Positions 8,155 to 19,030 of a stretch of 64,000 nucleotides of DNA are shown piece by piece. A model generated the notes under the pieces. The model saw nothing but the letters and a program-made list of their open reading frames with translations, was not told where the DNA came from and did not search any database. The stretch spans positions 814,501-878,500 of the forward strand of contig NZ_CP046907.1 in NCBI RefSeq assembly GCF_014083985.1, written 5' to 3'. Origin of the DNA: Streptomyces sp. SCUT-3 (GTDB lineage Bacteria > Actinomycetota > Actinomycetes > Streptomycetales > Streptomycetaceae). Positions within the stretch are counted from its first letter, which is position 1. Each line of letters begins with the position of its first letter. A program made the translations under genes and the position numbers.

Positions 8155-8965
8155 CCGGACCGCCCCGGCCCGGCCCTCGGCCGCGGCGTGCGGCGGTCAC
8201 CCCCGGCCCGCTCCCGTTGCGGGCACGTCGCCCGGGCGGCGGGTCCCAGGGGCCGGCCGCGGTGTGCCGGGTGGCGCCGGGGGCCGTCGGGGGGTCCTGG
8301 GCGGCCGGGAGGCCGGCCAGCGGTGCCACCTCGGCGAGTCCGCCCAGGACGTGGTGCGCGGCACCGTAGTCCAGGTGCCGGGTGAGGGCGGTCGGTACGG
8401 CCGCGACCCGGGCTCCGGCGGCCCGGGCGGCGGCGACACCGGTGACCGAGTCCTCCACCGCCAGGCACCGCGCGGGTGCGACGCCGAGCCGGCGGGCCGC
8501 CTCCAGGTGGAGGTCGGGCGCGGGCTTGCGGCGGGCCACCTCGTCGCCGGGGACGACCGCCGTGAAGTGGCCGGCGAGGCCGTACTCGGCGAGCCAGGTC
8601 TCCACCCACGGCCGGTCCGAGGCGGAGACCAGGGCGAGCGGCATCCCGGCGCGGGTGAGGCGGTCCAGCAGTTCCGGGGCGCCGGGCAGCAGCACGACGT
8701 TTCCCGGGTTCATGTGCACCTCCCACAGTTCCCGCAGCCGCGCCAGGTGGCCCTCGACCGGGCCGGGCAGTTCGGCCAGCAGGTCCGGGTAGCCGGCCGG
8801 GCGCCCGCACACCTCGACCGCCCAGCGGTCCGCCGGCAGGGCGCGGCCGTGTTCGGAGAAGAGTGCGGAGCAGGCGAGGAAGTCGCCGCGCACCGAGTCG
8901 ACGAGGGTGCCGTCCAGGTCCAGGAGCACGGCGTGCGGCGGGCCTTCGGCGCCGGGTGCGGTCAC
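8021..8965 (-). CDS. HAD superfamily hydrolase (beta-phosphoglucomutase-like)
   Basis: The start is GTG 8965, sharing GTGA with the stop of the acetyltransferase upstream. The nucleophile motif LLDLDGTLVDS is near residue 15 and the cap follows. LALVSASDRPWVETWL is motif II, GDEVARRKPAPDLHLEAARR holds the motif III lysine, and AVEDSVTGVAAARAAG is motif IV. This order fits a sugar-phosphate or small-metabolite phosphatase or mutase. The recognisable domain ends near 8245; the last 80 residues down to 8021 are Pro/Arg-rich and overlap the convergent TetR gene, so a lost stop near 8230 is likely. As the last gene of the coupled minus-strand cluster it may remove a phosphate from the pathway product. 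Confidence 0.75.
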   Translation of the reverse strand: MTAPGAEGPPHAVLLDLDGTLVDSVRGDFLACSALFSEHGRALPADRWAVEVCGRPAGYPDLLAELPGPVEGHLARLRELWEVHMNPGNVVLLPGAPELLDRLTRAGMPLALVSASDRPWVETWLAEYGLAGHFTAVVPGDEVARRKPAPDLHLEAARRLGVAPARCLAVEDSVTGVAAARAAGARVAAVPTALTRHLDYGAAHHVLGGLAEVAPLAGLPAAQDPPTAPGATRHTAAGPWDPPPGRRARNGSGPGVTAARRGRGPGRGGPVTSARARPSPPRGPAPRRPPPRGRTCGPFPFPFPGPATGRSRAR

Positions 8966-9561
8966 GGTCGCCCTCCCCCCGCCTCGCGGTCGCCGTCCTC
9001 CACCTCGCGCAGCACCCGGGCCGGGTTCCCGACCGCCAGCACTCCGGCCGGGACGTCCCGGGTGACCACGCTGCCGGCGCCGATGATCGCGCCGTCGCCG
9101 ACGGTCACGCCGGGCAGCACGATCGCACCGCCGCCGAACCACACCGAGTTCCCGACGGTGATCGGCTGCGCGATCTCCCACATGTCCCGCCGCATTCCGG
9201 CGTCGAAGGGGTGGTCGGAGCTGTAGAACTGGCAGCGCGGCCCGATCAGCACGTCGTCGCCGAAGGTGATCGGGGCGCTGTCCAGCATCGTCACGTCCCA
9301 GTTGACGAGCGCCCGGTCGCCCAGTGCGATGTTGAGGCCGAATTCGCACAGGAAGCGCGGCATCACCCAGCACTGCTCCCCCATGCTGCCGAGGAGTTCC
9401 CCGAGCAGCGGTGCCCGGCCCTCGTGGTCCTCCAGGGCGGTCGTGTTCAGCCGGTCCAGCAGGCCGGCGCAGCGGCTGCGGTAGGGCTGCAGTTCCTTGC
9501 CGGCGGCGTTGTAGTACTGCCCGCTGGGCAGGAGCGAGGCCAGGTGGGCACGGGTCAACAC
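8962..9561 (-). CDS. hexapeptide-repeat O-acetyltransferase (maltose/galactoside type)
   Basis: The start GTG 9561 lies inside the end of the upstream gene (overlap of seven bases) and the stop overlaps the HAD start. The protein of 199 residues has an N-terminal mac-type domain (SLLPSGQYYNA, NTTALEDHEGR). Left-handed beta-helix repeats follow: NWDVTMLDSAPITFGDDVLI, SSDHPFDAGMRRD with the catalytic His, ITVGNSVWFGGGAIVLPGV and VTVGDGAIIGAGSVV. The family moves acetyl from acetyl-CoA to hydroxyls of sugars or related acceptors. Its position in the cluster suggests a tailoring or self-protecting acetylation of a polyol or sugar. No frame break is seen. Confidence 0.85.
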   Translation of the reverse strand: MLTRAHLASLLPSGQYYNAAGKELQPYRSRCAGLLDRLNTTALEDHEGRAPLLGELLGSMGEQCWVMPRFLCEFGLNIALGDRALVNWDVTMLDSAPITFGDDVLIGPRCQFYSSDHPFDAGMRRDMWEIAQPITVGNSVWFGGGAIVLPGVTVGDGAIIGAGSVVTRDVPAGVLAVGNPARVLREVEDGDREAGGGRP

Positions 9562-10493
9562 GGTTGCGGTTCCTTTCCGTCGGTCGTCCTGTCCGGGTCC
9601 GGGGCGCTGCGGCGGTCCGGGGGGCCGGGGCGGGGGACGAGGGTGAGAGCGACCGGGTGGTGGTCGGAGGCAGGCGGGGCGTCCGCCTCCTGCGGCAGGG
9701 CGCGGACCACCCGGTAGTCCGCCAGGTGCGGCAGCAGCGGCGGGGAGACCAGCAGCAGGTCGATCCGGCGCCGCGCGCCGTCCCGGCCCAGGTGCCCGTA
9801 GGTGGGGGAACGGTCGCCGCAGTGCGCGCCGGCGTCCACCAGCAGGGGCTCCTCCGGCGGTCCCAGCAGCCGTGCCACCGGTTCCCGGTCGGCGTCGGTG
9901 TCGCCGGGTGCGGTCTGGTGGGCGCGTTTGTGCGGCGGGGTGCGCGTCCAGTCCGGTTCGGGGTCGCCCGGGGGCACGGTGTTGGCGTCGATGCCGAGCA
10001 CCAGGGGCGGTGCCTGCGGGTCGGCCAGGTCGCGCAGGTGGTCGGCCTCGATCCGCCGGTGCAGCGTGCTGAAGGGGTCCAGGTGCGCGACTGCGAAGCG
10101 GAGCGGCCCCGGCCAGCCCGGCAGCCCGAGCAGCGTCTCTCCCCTGCCGTGCCACAGGGCCTGCGCGAAGGGCAGTTCCCTGGTCTCCAGGAGCTCCACC
10201 GACGGATCGCGGAAGACCGCCATGTCGCAGTCGGTGCGGGCCGGGAAGAGGCTGCCGGGCATCGCGAAGTCCGCGCAGGCGTCCTCGAAGAGCGCGCCGC
10301 CCCTCTCCCGCCAGTGCCACCCCTCGGTGGTGAGCAGCACCGTCGGGCGCAGTGCCCGTACCGCCGCCACCTGTGCCCGCCAGCGCCGGTCGTCGCCGCG
10401 CCGGCGCTCCAGCGCGGCCTCGTACAGGTTCCAGAAGACGATCCGGGCCGCGGGCGCAGGGGGGCCGGACGTCTTCGGTGCGCCGTCGGTCAT
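9555..10493 (-). CDS. endonuclease/exonuclease/phosphatase family protein
   Basis: The start ATG 10493 overlaps the methyltransferase stop as ATGA. The DNase I-like fold is shown by ARIVFWNLYEAALERR near the start, VLLTTEGWHWRERGG with the metal-binding Glu, FAVAHLDPFST, VLGIDANTVPPGDPEPDW and the terminal SDHHPVALTL. The family includes nucleases and phosphatases of inositol polyphosphates or lipids. In a small-molecule cluster a phosphodiesterase or phosphatase role seems likelier than DNA cleavage, but that is inference. It has 312 residues and no signal peptide. Confidence 0.75.
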   Translation of the reverse strand: MTDGAPKTSGPPAPAARIVFWNLYEAALERRRGDDRRWRAQVAAVRALRPTVLLTTEGWHWRERGGALFEDACADFAMPGSLFPARTDCDMAVFRDPSVELLETRELPFAQALWHGRGETLLGLPGWPGPLRFAVAHLDPFSTLHRRIEADHLRDLADPQAPPLVLGIDANTVPPGDPEPDWTRTPPHKRAHQTAPGDTDADREPVARLLGPPEEPLLVDAGAHCGDRSPTYGHLGRDGARRRIDLLLVSPPLLPHLADYRVVRALPQEADAPPASDHHPVALTLVPRPGPPDRRSAPDPDRTTDGKEPQPC

Positions 10494-11506
10494 TTGAAGC
10501 CGACCACCATCGACTCCGGCCCGGCCAGGTGGGTGGTGCGGGTGTCGCGGAACCCGGTGGCCGCCATCCACGCCCGGCAGTCGGCGCCGGTGTAGTCGTA
10601 GCCGCCGGGGACTTCCATGTGCATGATCAGGCTCAGGATCAGGCCGACGGCGTTGCGGCTGCGGGCGTCGTCGATCAGCGTCTCGTAGACGATCACCGCC
10701 CCGCCCTCGGGCAGGGCGTCGTGGGCGGCGCGCAGCAGGTGCAGTTTCCTGGGCTCGTCCCAGTTGTGCAGGATGTGGCCGAGGACCAGTACGTCGGCGC
10801 CGGGCAGCGGGTCGCGGAAGAAGTCGCCGCCGACGAAGGACACCCGGTCGGCCACGCCCAGGCGCGCGGTGTTCTCGCGGAAGCCCGCCTCGGCCGCGGG
10901 CAGGTCGAAGCCGGTGGCGTGCAGGTGGCCGTGGCGGCGCAGCAGGTGGGCGGGCAGGGTTCCCTCGGCGCAGCCGACGTCGGTCAGCGTGCGGTAGCGC
11001 TCCCAGGGGAACGCCTCGGCCATGGCCAGTGCCGAGCCGAGGCTGAGCACCGTCATGTCCCGTTGGAAGGCGCGGGTGGACTCCGCGGTGGCGTAGGTGG
11101 TGGCGTAGAAGTCGGTGCCGTCGCTCACGTCCGGACTCGGCCGCCCGGTGCGCAGCACCTCGGTGAGGTCGGCGGCGAGCTGCCCGCACTGGGCGCTGAT
11201 GGAGGCGCCCAGGTAGGTGGCGGGGGTGTCGGTGCTCAGGTAGGCGGCGGCCTCCGGGCTGTTGGCGTAGGCGCCGTCCTCCCCGCGGCGCAGCAGGCCG
11301 AGGGCGACCAGGGCGTCGAAGAAGTCCCGTGCGGTGCGCGGGTGCACCCCGGTGCGCGTGCGCAGCGCGGTCTCCTCCAGCGGTCCGGCCGACAGCGCGG
11401 TGAAGACGTCCAGTTCCAGGGCGGCGGCCAGGATCCGGGTCTTCCACTGGGCCCACATCAGGTCCGTGACGGGGTGGGGGGAGGGCAGTGCCGTGGGGGC
11501 GGTCAT
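10490..11506 (-). CDS. SAM-dependent O-methyltransferase (acetylserotonin OMT type)
   Basis: The intact frame of 338 residues starts at ATG 11506, 16 bases after the MFS stop. An N-terminal winged-helix dimerisation region (LELDVFTALSAGPLEETAL, GVHPRTARDFFDALVALG) precedes a Rossmann SAM domain. The SAM motif I is LTDVGCAEGTLPAHLL, and the catalytic His is likely in GHILHNWDEPRKLHLL. The family methylates hydroxyls of secondary metabolites. It suggests that the cluster product carries a methylated hydroxyl. Close neighbours on both sides overlap or nearly touch, so it is part of one transcript. Confidence 0.85.
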   Translation of the reverse strand: MTAPTALPSPHPVTDLMWAQWKTRILAAALELDVFTALSAGPLEETALRTRTGVHPRTARDFFDALVALGLLRRGEDGAYANSPEAAAYLSTDTPATYLGASISAQCGQLAADLTEVLRTGRPSPDVSDGTDFYATTYATAESTRAFQRDMTVLSLGSALAMAEAFPWERYRTLTDVGCAEGTLPAHLLRRHGHLHATGFDLPAAEAGFRENTARLGVADRVSFVGGDFFRDPLPGADVLVLGHILHNWDEPRKLHLLRAAHDALPEGGAVIVYETLIDDARSRNAVGLILSLIMHMEVPGGYDYTGADCRAWMAATGFRDTRTTHLAGPESMVVGFK

Positions 11507-11522
11507 CGCAGGGGTGTCTCCT

Positions 11523-12774
11523 TCACCGGGACGTGGTCGGGTGCCGGGCGCGGCGCGGCAGGGCGGGCGGGTGCGGCAGGTACGGCGGGTGCGGTGGTGC
11601 GGCGGTGCGGGGCGCGGCCAGGCGGTTGGCCGCGGCCAGCACTGCGGCGGTGAGCAGTGCCGACGCGGCGAGCGCCAGGGGGATCCCGGCGGCGCCGCCC
11701 GCGCCCGCGGCGGCGACGGCGCCGGGCAGGGCGGCGCTGCCGGCCAGGTTGAGCAGGAGCAGCACGGCGGCCACCCGCTGCCCGTCGCCCAGCGCGGTGA
11801 ACGCCTGGGCCAGTACGGTCGGGAAGACCACCGAGAGCGCGAGTCCGGCCAGGGCGTACCCGGCCGGGGCCCAGTCGCCGAGCACCGTGCTCAGCAGTGC
11901 CGCGGCGCCGGCGAGCAGCCCGGTCAACGCCGGCCGGGCCGGGCTCCAGGTGCGGGTGAGCCGGGGGACGACCAGCCGGCCCACCGTCAGCCCGGCCCAG
12001 AACAGGCCGGTCAGGCCGGTGGCGCGGGAGGCGGGGTGCCCCAGGCCGGTGAGGTGGGTGGAGGCGAGCGCCGCCACCGAGCTCTCCAGTCCCGCGTACA
12101 GCAGCGAGACCGCGGCGAACACGGCGAGCAGCAGCCGTGGTCGTCGTGCCGCCGGCCCGGACGGGTCGCCCGAGCCGGCGGGCGGGGGCGGCGTCGGGGC
12201 CAGGGGGGCGCGGCGCACCGGCAGGCAGAGCGCCGTCACCAGTGCGGCGGCCGCCAGGACCGGGACCGGTCCGGTGCCGGAGGCCATCAGCAGCGGGCCG
12301 GTCACCGCGCCGGCGCCGAAGCAGGCGTGCAGCAGGTTGAGCACGGTGAGTTGGCGGTGCCCGAAGTTCTCCCCGGCGTAGGAGTTGAGCAGCAGGATCA
12401 GTCCGCCGAAGCCGAACCCGGCGGCCGTCGCCAGGGACAGCAGCAGGCCCCATCCGGTCGTTTCCGCCGTCCGCACCGCCACTGCCATGCCGCCGGTGGC
12501 CGCTGCGAACAGGCAGGTCAGTGAGGCCAGCAGGGTCCGGGCGAGGGCGCGGGCCCGGGCGCCGCCCAGGGCGAGCAGCGCCAGGAGGGCGCCCAGGTTG
12601 TAGAGCATCACCAGTTCCACGCCGCTGCCGGGTGGCAGCCCGTAGGACTCGCGCAGCAGGGGGCGCCGCCCCGGCGGCGCCGGTCACCACGCCCAGCGGC
12701 ACCGACAGCACCAGCGCGGCCGCGGTCGCGGCCCGGTCGGTCCGCGGGGCGGGGCGGTGGTCAGCGGCGGTCAC
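11523..12774 (-). CDS. MFS transporter (frame break near 12660)
   Basis: The start GTG 12774 gives TAADHRPAPRTDRAATAAA, overlapping the DUF1349 gene by 14 bases. The first membrane helix is AALVLSVPLGVVTGAAGAA; near 12660 the frame changes and continues with GSGVELVMLYNLGALLALL to the stop at 11523. About eleven to twelve hydrophobic helices are visible, with the typical loop Arg/Gly pattern and a GFGFGGLILLLNSYAGENFG segment. It probably exports the cluster product or imports a sugar precursor. Total length is about 417 residues, normal for the family. Confidence 0.75.
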
Positions 12775-13476
12775 GCAGCGCCCTCCCTCCCAGGTGCGGG
12801 GACTCGAAGGCGGCCGTGCAGCCGTCGGAGAACGGTGCCTGCGCGAACAGGCCCAGCTCCAGCGTGTGCTGCGTCCAGCCGCTGAAGGTGCGGACGAATT
12901 CCCAGCCGCCGGCCTCCTGCGGCTGCCGTCCGCCGTGGGGCTCCTCCTCGGCCCGGACGAAGGCGGCGACGCGGCCGCCCTCGCGGGTGAGCAGCAGTCC
13001 TGCCCGTGGGCCGGCAGTGCCGGGCCGAGTGCTTCGTCGGAGTCCGGACGGGAGAGCACGCTGACCGCCGCCCAGCCGCCGGCGCGGGTGCGTTCCAGGC
13101 ACAGTTTGAACCAGCCGTCCGGCCCGTACAGGCACAGCCCGCCGGCGTCGGCGAACCGCCGGCCGGCGACCGAGACCGCGGCCCAGGCCGTGAAGTCCCC
13201 GTTCAGCGGGCGCCGCAGGGCCGGTACGCCGGTGCCGCGGTGCCCGGGAGAGTGGAACAGTCGGCGCCGGCCGGTGCGGTGACCCGGATCCCGTGCCGGG
13301 TCGTCGCGAACGCCGCCGGTACGCCGTCCCGCCGCCAGCCCTCCGTCAGGCGGACGGGGGCCCGCCGGCTCCGCGGTCGGCCCGGCGGCCTCCCGCACGG
13401 GACCGGGGGCGGGGGCGGGGGCGGGGCCGGGGGCGTGGGCGTGGGCCGGCGCGGCGGGCCGGTCGGGCCCGCTCAC
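12761..13476 (-). CDS. DUF1349-like beta-sandwich protein (frame-broken)
   Basis: The start GTG 13476 overlaps the SDR stop (GTGA). After a Pro/Ala-rich, out-of-frame stretch, the conserved body reads DLFHSPGHRGTG, NGDFTAWAAVSVAGRRFADA, GGLCLYGPDGWFKLCLE and GGWAAVSVLSRPDSDEA. After a break near 13010 it ends with LLLTREGGRVAAFVRAEEE and LELGLFAQAPFSDGCTAAF. This matches DUF1349, a concanavalin-like fold (regulation of enolase protein 1 type). The function of the domain is not established. Frame breaks lie near 13010 and 13290-13330. The G-rich stretch at about 13390-13430 encodes Pro-Ala repeats and could fold into a G-quadruplex. Confidence 0.6.
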
Positions 13477-14356
13477 GGGTTCGTCATCCCGCCGTTGACG
13501 CCGAGCGCCTGCCGGTGACCGCGCGGGCCGAGGCGAGGTAGGCCACCGCCCCGGCGACGTCCTCGCGGTCTGGAACTGCTGCTGCGGGATCATCGACCGC
13601 ATGCGCTCCCAGCACTCCTCCTCGGTCTCGCCGGGGCGGGTGAACTCCGCGATCAGGTAGCGCCACATGTTGGAGCGGACGATGCCGGGGCAGACCGCGT
13701 TGACCGCACTCGTGCCTGGCCTCCTCCAGCGCCAGCGCCGCGGTGAAGCCGACCACGCCGAATTTGCCCGCGCAGTAGTGCGCCACCTTGCCGAAGCCGG
13801 TGCGGCCTGAGACCGAGGAGAAGTTGACGATGGATCCGCCGGAGGCGCAGCAGCGGCAGGGCGTACTTGCACGAGAAGACCCCGTCCAGGTTGCCGGCCA
13901 CCACCTCGCGGAACTCCGCCAGCTCCATGTCCGCCACCGGGCACACGTGGGTGACCCCGAAGGCGTTCACCACGGTGTCCAGACGTCCGGGTTCCTCGGC
14001 GAGCCCGGTACAGCGCGCGGACCTGCGCCTCGTCGGAGGCGTTCACCCGGCGGCCCGCACGGCCAGGCCCTCCCCGGTCAGCCGCTCGGCCAGTTCCGCC
14101 GCCTCGCCGTAACCGGTGGTCTCGGTGGAGCGGTAGTGTTGTACCGGAGGGCAGCCGGTCGGTGTCCCCGACCACCACGTGTGCGCCGCGGCGGGCGAAC
14201 TCCTCGACCACCGCGGCCCCGATGCCGCGGGCGCCGCCGATCACCAGGCAGACGGTGTCCCGGAGGGGTCGCGGCCTCCGGGTCCCGGCGCGGGTGCGGT
14301 GGTGCGGGCGGCACCCGCCGCCGTCCCGGGCCGTCCCGGCGGGTGGACTCAGCCAT
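13473..14356 (-). CDS. short-chain dehydrogenase/reductase (several frame breaks)
   Basis: The start ATG 14356 (MAESTRRDGPG) follows an AGGAGAG site. Reading across the breaks gives TVCLVIGGARGIGAAVVEEF (the Gly-rich cofactor motif), GAHVVVGDTDRLP, VVNAFGVTHVCPVADMELAE, KVAHYCAGKFGVVGFTAALA with the catalytic Tyr-x3-Lys, and VNAVCPGIVRSNMWRYLIAE. It ends LGVNGGMTNP. At least six single-base breaks are needed between 13515 and 14290, more than in any neighbour. The enzyme would oxidise or reduce an alcohol/ketone with NAD(P). The proposed start overlaps the end of the glycosyltransferase by about eight bases. Confidence 0.65.
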
Positions 14357-15711
14357 GATGTGTCGCCTCTCCTGTGCGGTGCGGTGCCGCGGCGGCGCCC
14401 TCCAGGGGTAGGCCAGCTGCGGCATGACGGTCGCGTCGAGCAGCCGGGGCAGCGCCCGGTAGTCGGCCAGGTTGCGGTCAGGCTGCTCCACCACGGCGTG
14501 GAGTTCCGGGAGTTCGCGGTCCGCTGCGGCCTCGGCGGCCTTCACCCGCCGCCGCAGCTCGGCCCGGTCGGCGGCGAAGAAGGCGGTGAAGACCGCCTCC
14601 GCCGCCCCGGCCGCCGCCAGCGGATCGGTCCCGGCTCGCGGGGAGACCCGCAGCGCGGTGGCGATCCGCTCGTCGGCGGGGAAGCCGGATTCGTCCGGCC
14701 TCCCCTCCAGGGCGGCCAGGAAGGCCCCGGGGCCGTACGGGGCGGTGCGGGCGAACTCCGGCGGCGCCCAGTCGCGTGCGACCAGCCTGGCCACCGCGGT
14801 GTCCTCGTCGATCCGGCCCAGCGGCCCGACCCGGTCCATGCGGAACGCCGAGCCGGTGTCCAGCACGGTCGGCAGCAGTTGCGGGCGGGCAGCAGCTCCA
14901 CCGCCGGGCCCACGTCGGCGGCGAGCACCGGCACGCCGTGCTCCAGCGCCTCCAGCACCACCCGGCCGAGCGTCTCCCGGGACGCGGTGCTGGGAAGAGC
15001 ACGTCCACCTCGGCGAAGAACTCCCCCAGCCGCTCCGGGGGCAGCAGCCCCGCCGTCCGCACCAGGCCGGGGTCGGCTCCGGCGGCGGCCACCCGCTCGC
15101 GCACCGCCTGCCCCTGCCACCGCGGGTCGTTGGGCTTGCCGGCGCACAGCAGTTCCACCGCGCCGCCGTCTCCCGGTGGGCGCGGGCGGCCACGTCCAGC
15201 ACCTGGTCGAAGTTCTTCGCCAGCGACAGGGCTCCCAGGTAGCCCACCCGCAGCGTCCCCCGGCCGGTTTCGGCGCCGCCGCGCGCACCCCGTCGGGGCA
15301 TCGGGTAGGCGACCGCCGAGCCGCCGCGCTCCACGGAGGGGAAGTGCCCGCGGTAGAGCGCCCGGGTGTACTCGGTGGGGAAGAGGGCCAGGTCGCCGGG
15401 CGCACCAGCGGGGCGCACAGCTCCTCCTGGAGCCAGTAGCCCGACCACAGCGCGGTGTGCACCTCCCGCACGATCCGCACGTCGGCGCCGGTGCGCTCGC
15501 GCCACAGGTGGTACAGGAAGGCGTACGGGCCCGATCCGGCGTACACCACGTCGTCCCCGGTGCCTCCTGCGGCCCGCAGCCCGGCCTGGCAGCGGGGCCA
15601 GGCGGTGAGGTCGTGCAGGTGCAGCGCGGTGCGCTGCTGGAGCAGCCGGAGCACCTGGCGGTGCATCAGGACGGCGCCGTCGTAGATCCCGACAGGTCCG
15701 GCCCGCGGTAG

Positions 15712-15725
<14 letters not shown>
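14349..15725 (-). CDS. GT4-type glycosyltransferase (several frame breaks)
   Basis: The start is placed at GTG 15725, giving VHAHDYRGPDLSG-IYDGAVLMHRQV. Breaks lie near 15690, 15400, 15290, 15165, 14990, 14890 and about 14405. Recognisable blocks are VVYAGSGPYAFLYHLWRERT, REVHTALWSGYWLQEELCAP, LRVGYLGALSLAKNFDQVLD (acceptor/donor linker), ELLCAGKPNDPRW and ETLGRVVLEALEHGVPVLAA, the donor-binding end of GT-B retaining enzymes. The C-terminus VKAAEAAADRELPELHAVVE is helical. The stop at 14349-14351 is inferred from a frame that gives YPLEGAAAAPHRTGEATHHG. It would attach a sugar to the cluster product. Confidence 0.6.
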
Positions 15726-17519
<1,794 letters not shown>

Positions 17520-17523
<4 letters not shown>

Positions 17524-18829
17524 CGGGCGTCCCCGAGGACCTCGTCCACGGCCTCGCCCAGGACGGAGAGCAGTTCGTCGATGTCGGCGTCCTCGCTGGT
17601 GAAGGCGGGCGCCATCACCACCCAGTCGTCCTGGCCGCGGATGATCAGGCCGCGCCGGAGGCAGGCGGCCGCCACCTTGGCGCCCGCCTCCGGGTCCGGC
17701 CCGTCCGGCGGCAGCAGCGTCACGCCGAAGAGCAGCCCCGCCCCGCGGATCCGGCCGCGCCCGCCCAGCACCCGTCGCAGCCCGGCGTCCATCCGTGCGG
17801 AGAGCCGGGCGACGGCGCCCAGCGCGTCGATCTGCTCGAACATGTCCAGCGCGGCGACCCCGGCGGCGGCCGACACCGGGTTGGCGGCATAGGTGTGCGA
17901 CGGTGCGAACGCCCGGGAGCCCGCCTCCCCGTCCAGCACCGGGGCGATCCGGTCGCCGATCAGTACCCCGGCCAGCGGCGCGTAGCCGCCGGAGATGCCC
18001 TTGCCGACGCAGATCAGGTCCGGCGTCGTCCCGAAGGTGTCCGCCGCGAAGGGGGCGCCGGTGCGGCCGAAACCGGTCACGATCTCGTCGAAGACCAGTG
18101 TCACGTCGTACCGGTCGCAGACCTCCCGCAGGGCGGGCAGGTAGTCCGGCGGGGCACCGCCATCCCGCGGAGGTGGATCACCGGCTCGACCACCAGTGCG
18201 GCCACCGAGTCCGGCCCCTCGGCCTCGACGGTGCGGGCGATCAGCTCGGCCGCCGCCGCACCGGACCGCTCGTGGGGCACGCCGAGGAACGCCTCCACGC
18301 AGTCCGGCGGCCACACGTGCACCACCCCGGGCAGGCCCGGGCCGAAGCGGGCGACGTCCGGGCGGCCGGTGACCGACAGCGAGCCGAAGGTCGCCCCGTG
18401 GTAGCCGTGGTAGTGGCTGAGCACCTTCACCTTGCCCTGCCGGCCCTGCTCGTGGTGGTACAGCCGGGCGAGCCGGATGGCGGCCTCCACGCTCTCCGAG
18501 CCGCCGTTGACCAGCTTGGCCGCGACGATGCCGTCCGGCGCCAGGCGGACCAGGCGCTCGGCCAGTTCCAGGGCATGGGGGTTGGTGCCGTGCAGGGGCG
18601 GGTGGAAGGCCATCGTCTGCACCTGCTTGGCCACCGCGGAGGTGATCGGCTCGGCACCGTAGCCGAAGCAGGTCACGAAGACCCCGGAGAGCCCGTCCAG
18701 GTACGTGCGGCCCTCGGTGTCGGTCAACCGCACCCCGGAGGCGGAGGAGAACAGGACGGACTGGTCGGAATACGGCACCTCGAAACAGTAGGACGAGATG
18801 TCGGCCGGCCACGTGATGTTTTCGGGCAT
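17520..18829 (-). CDS. class III pyridoxal-phosphate aminotransferase (frame break near 18155)
   Basis: I choose ATG 18829 (MPENITWPADIS) rather than GTG 18838 because the GAGAAAGG site at 18842-18849 is then at proper distance. The fold shows GLSGVFVTCFGYGAEPI, NGGSESVEAAIRLAR, SHYHGYHGATFGSLSVTG and FDEIVTGFGRTG (pyridoxal-phosphate Asp). It also shows PDLICVGKGISGGYAPL with the Schiff-base Lys and FAPSHTYAANPVSAAAG. One break near 18155 separates two well-conserved halves. The stop overlaps the transketolase start. It resembles omega-aminotransferases and would aminate a ketone or aldehyde, plausibly the ketose made by the neighbouring transketolase. Confidence 0.8.
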
Positions 18830-19030
18830 GGCTTTCACGCCTTTCTCGAGCAGGTCGGACCGGCGCCGCGATGGTATTTCCGGACGGCGCCGAAGAAAGC
18901 GGAAAACAGCCGGTCGCCACTGCGGCGCACGCGCCGCAGCAGGACAATTAATTCCCGGACTTCTTTCCCGGGAAATTCCACCGGTTCCCCGGACGGCGCA
19001 CAGGGGCAGCCGTTCCGGGAGGACAGGTCC

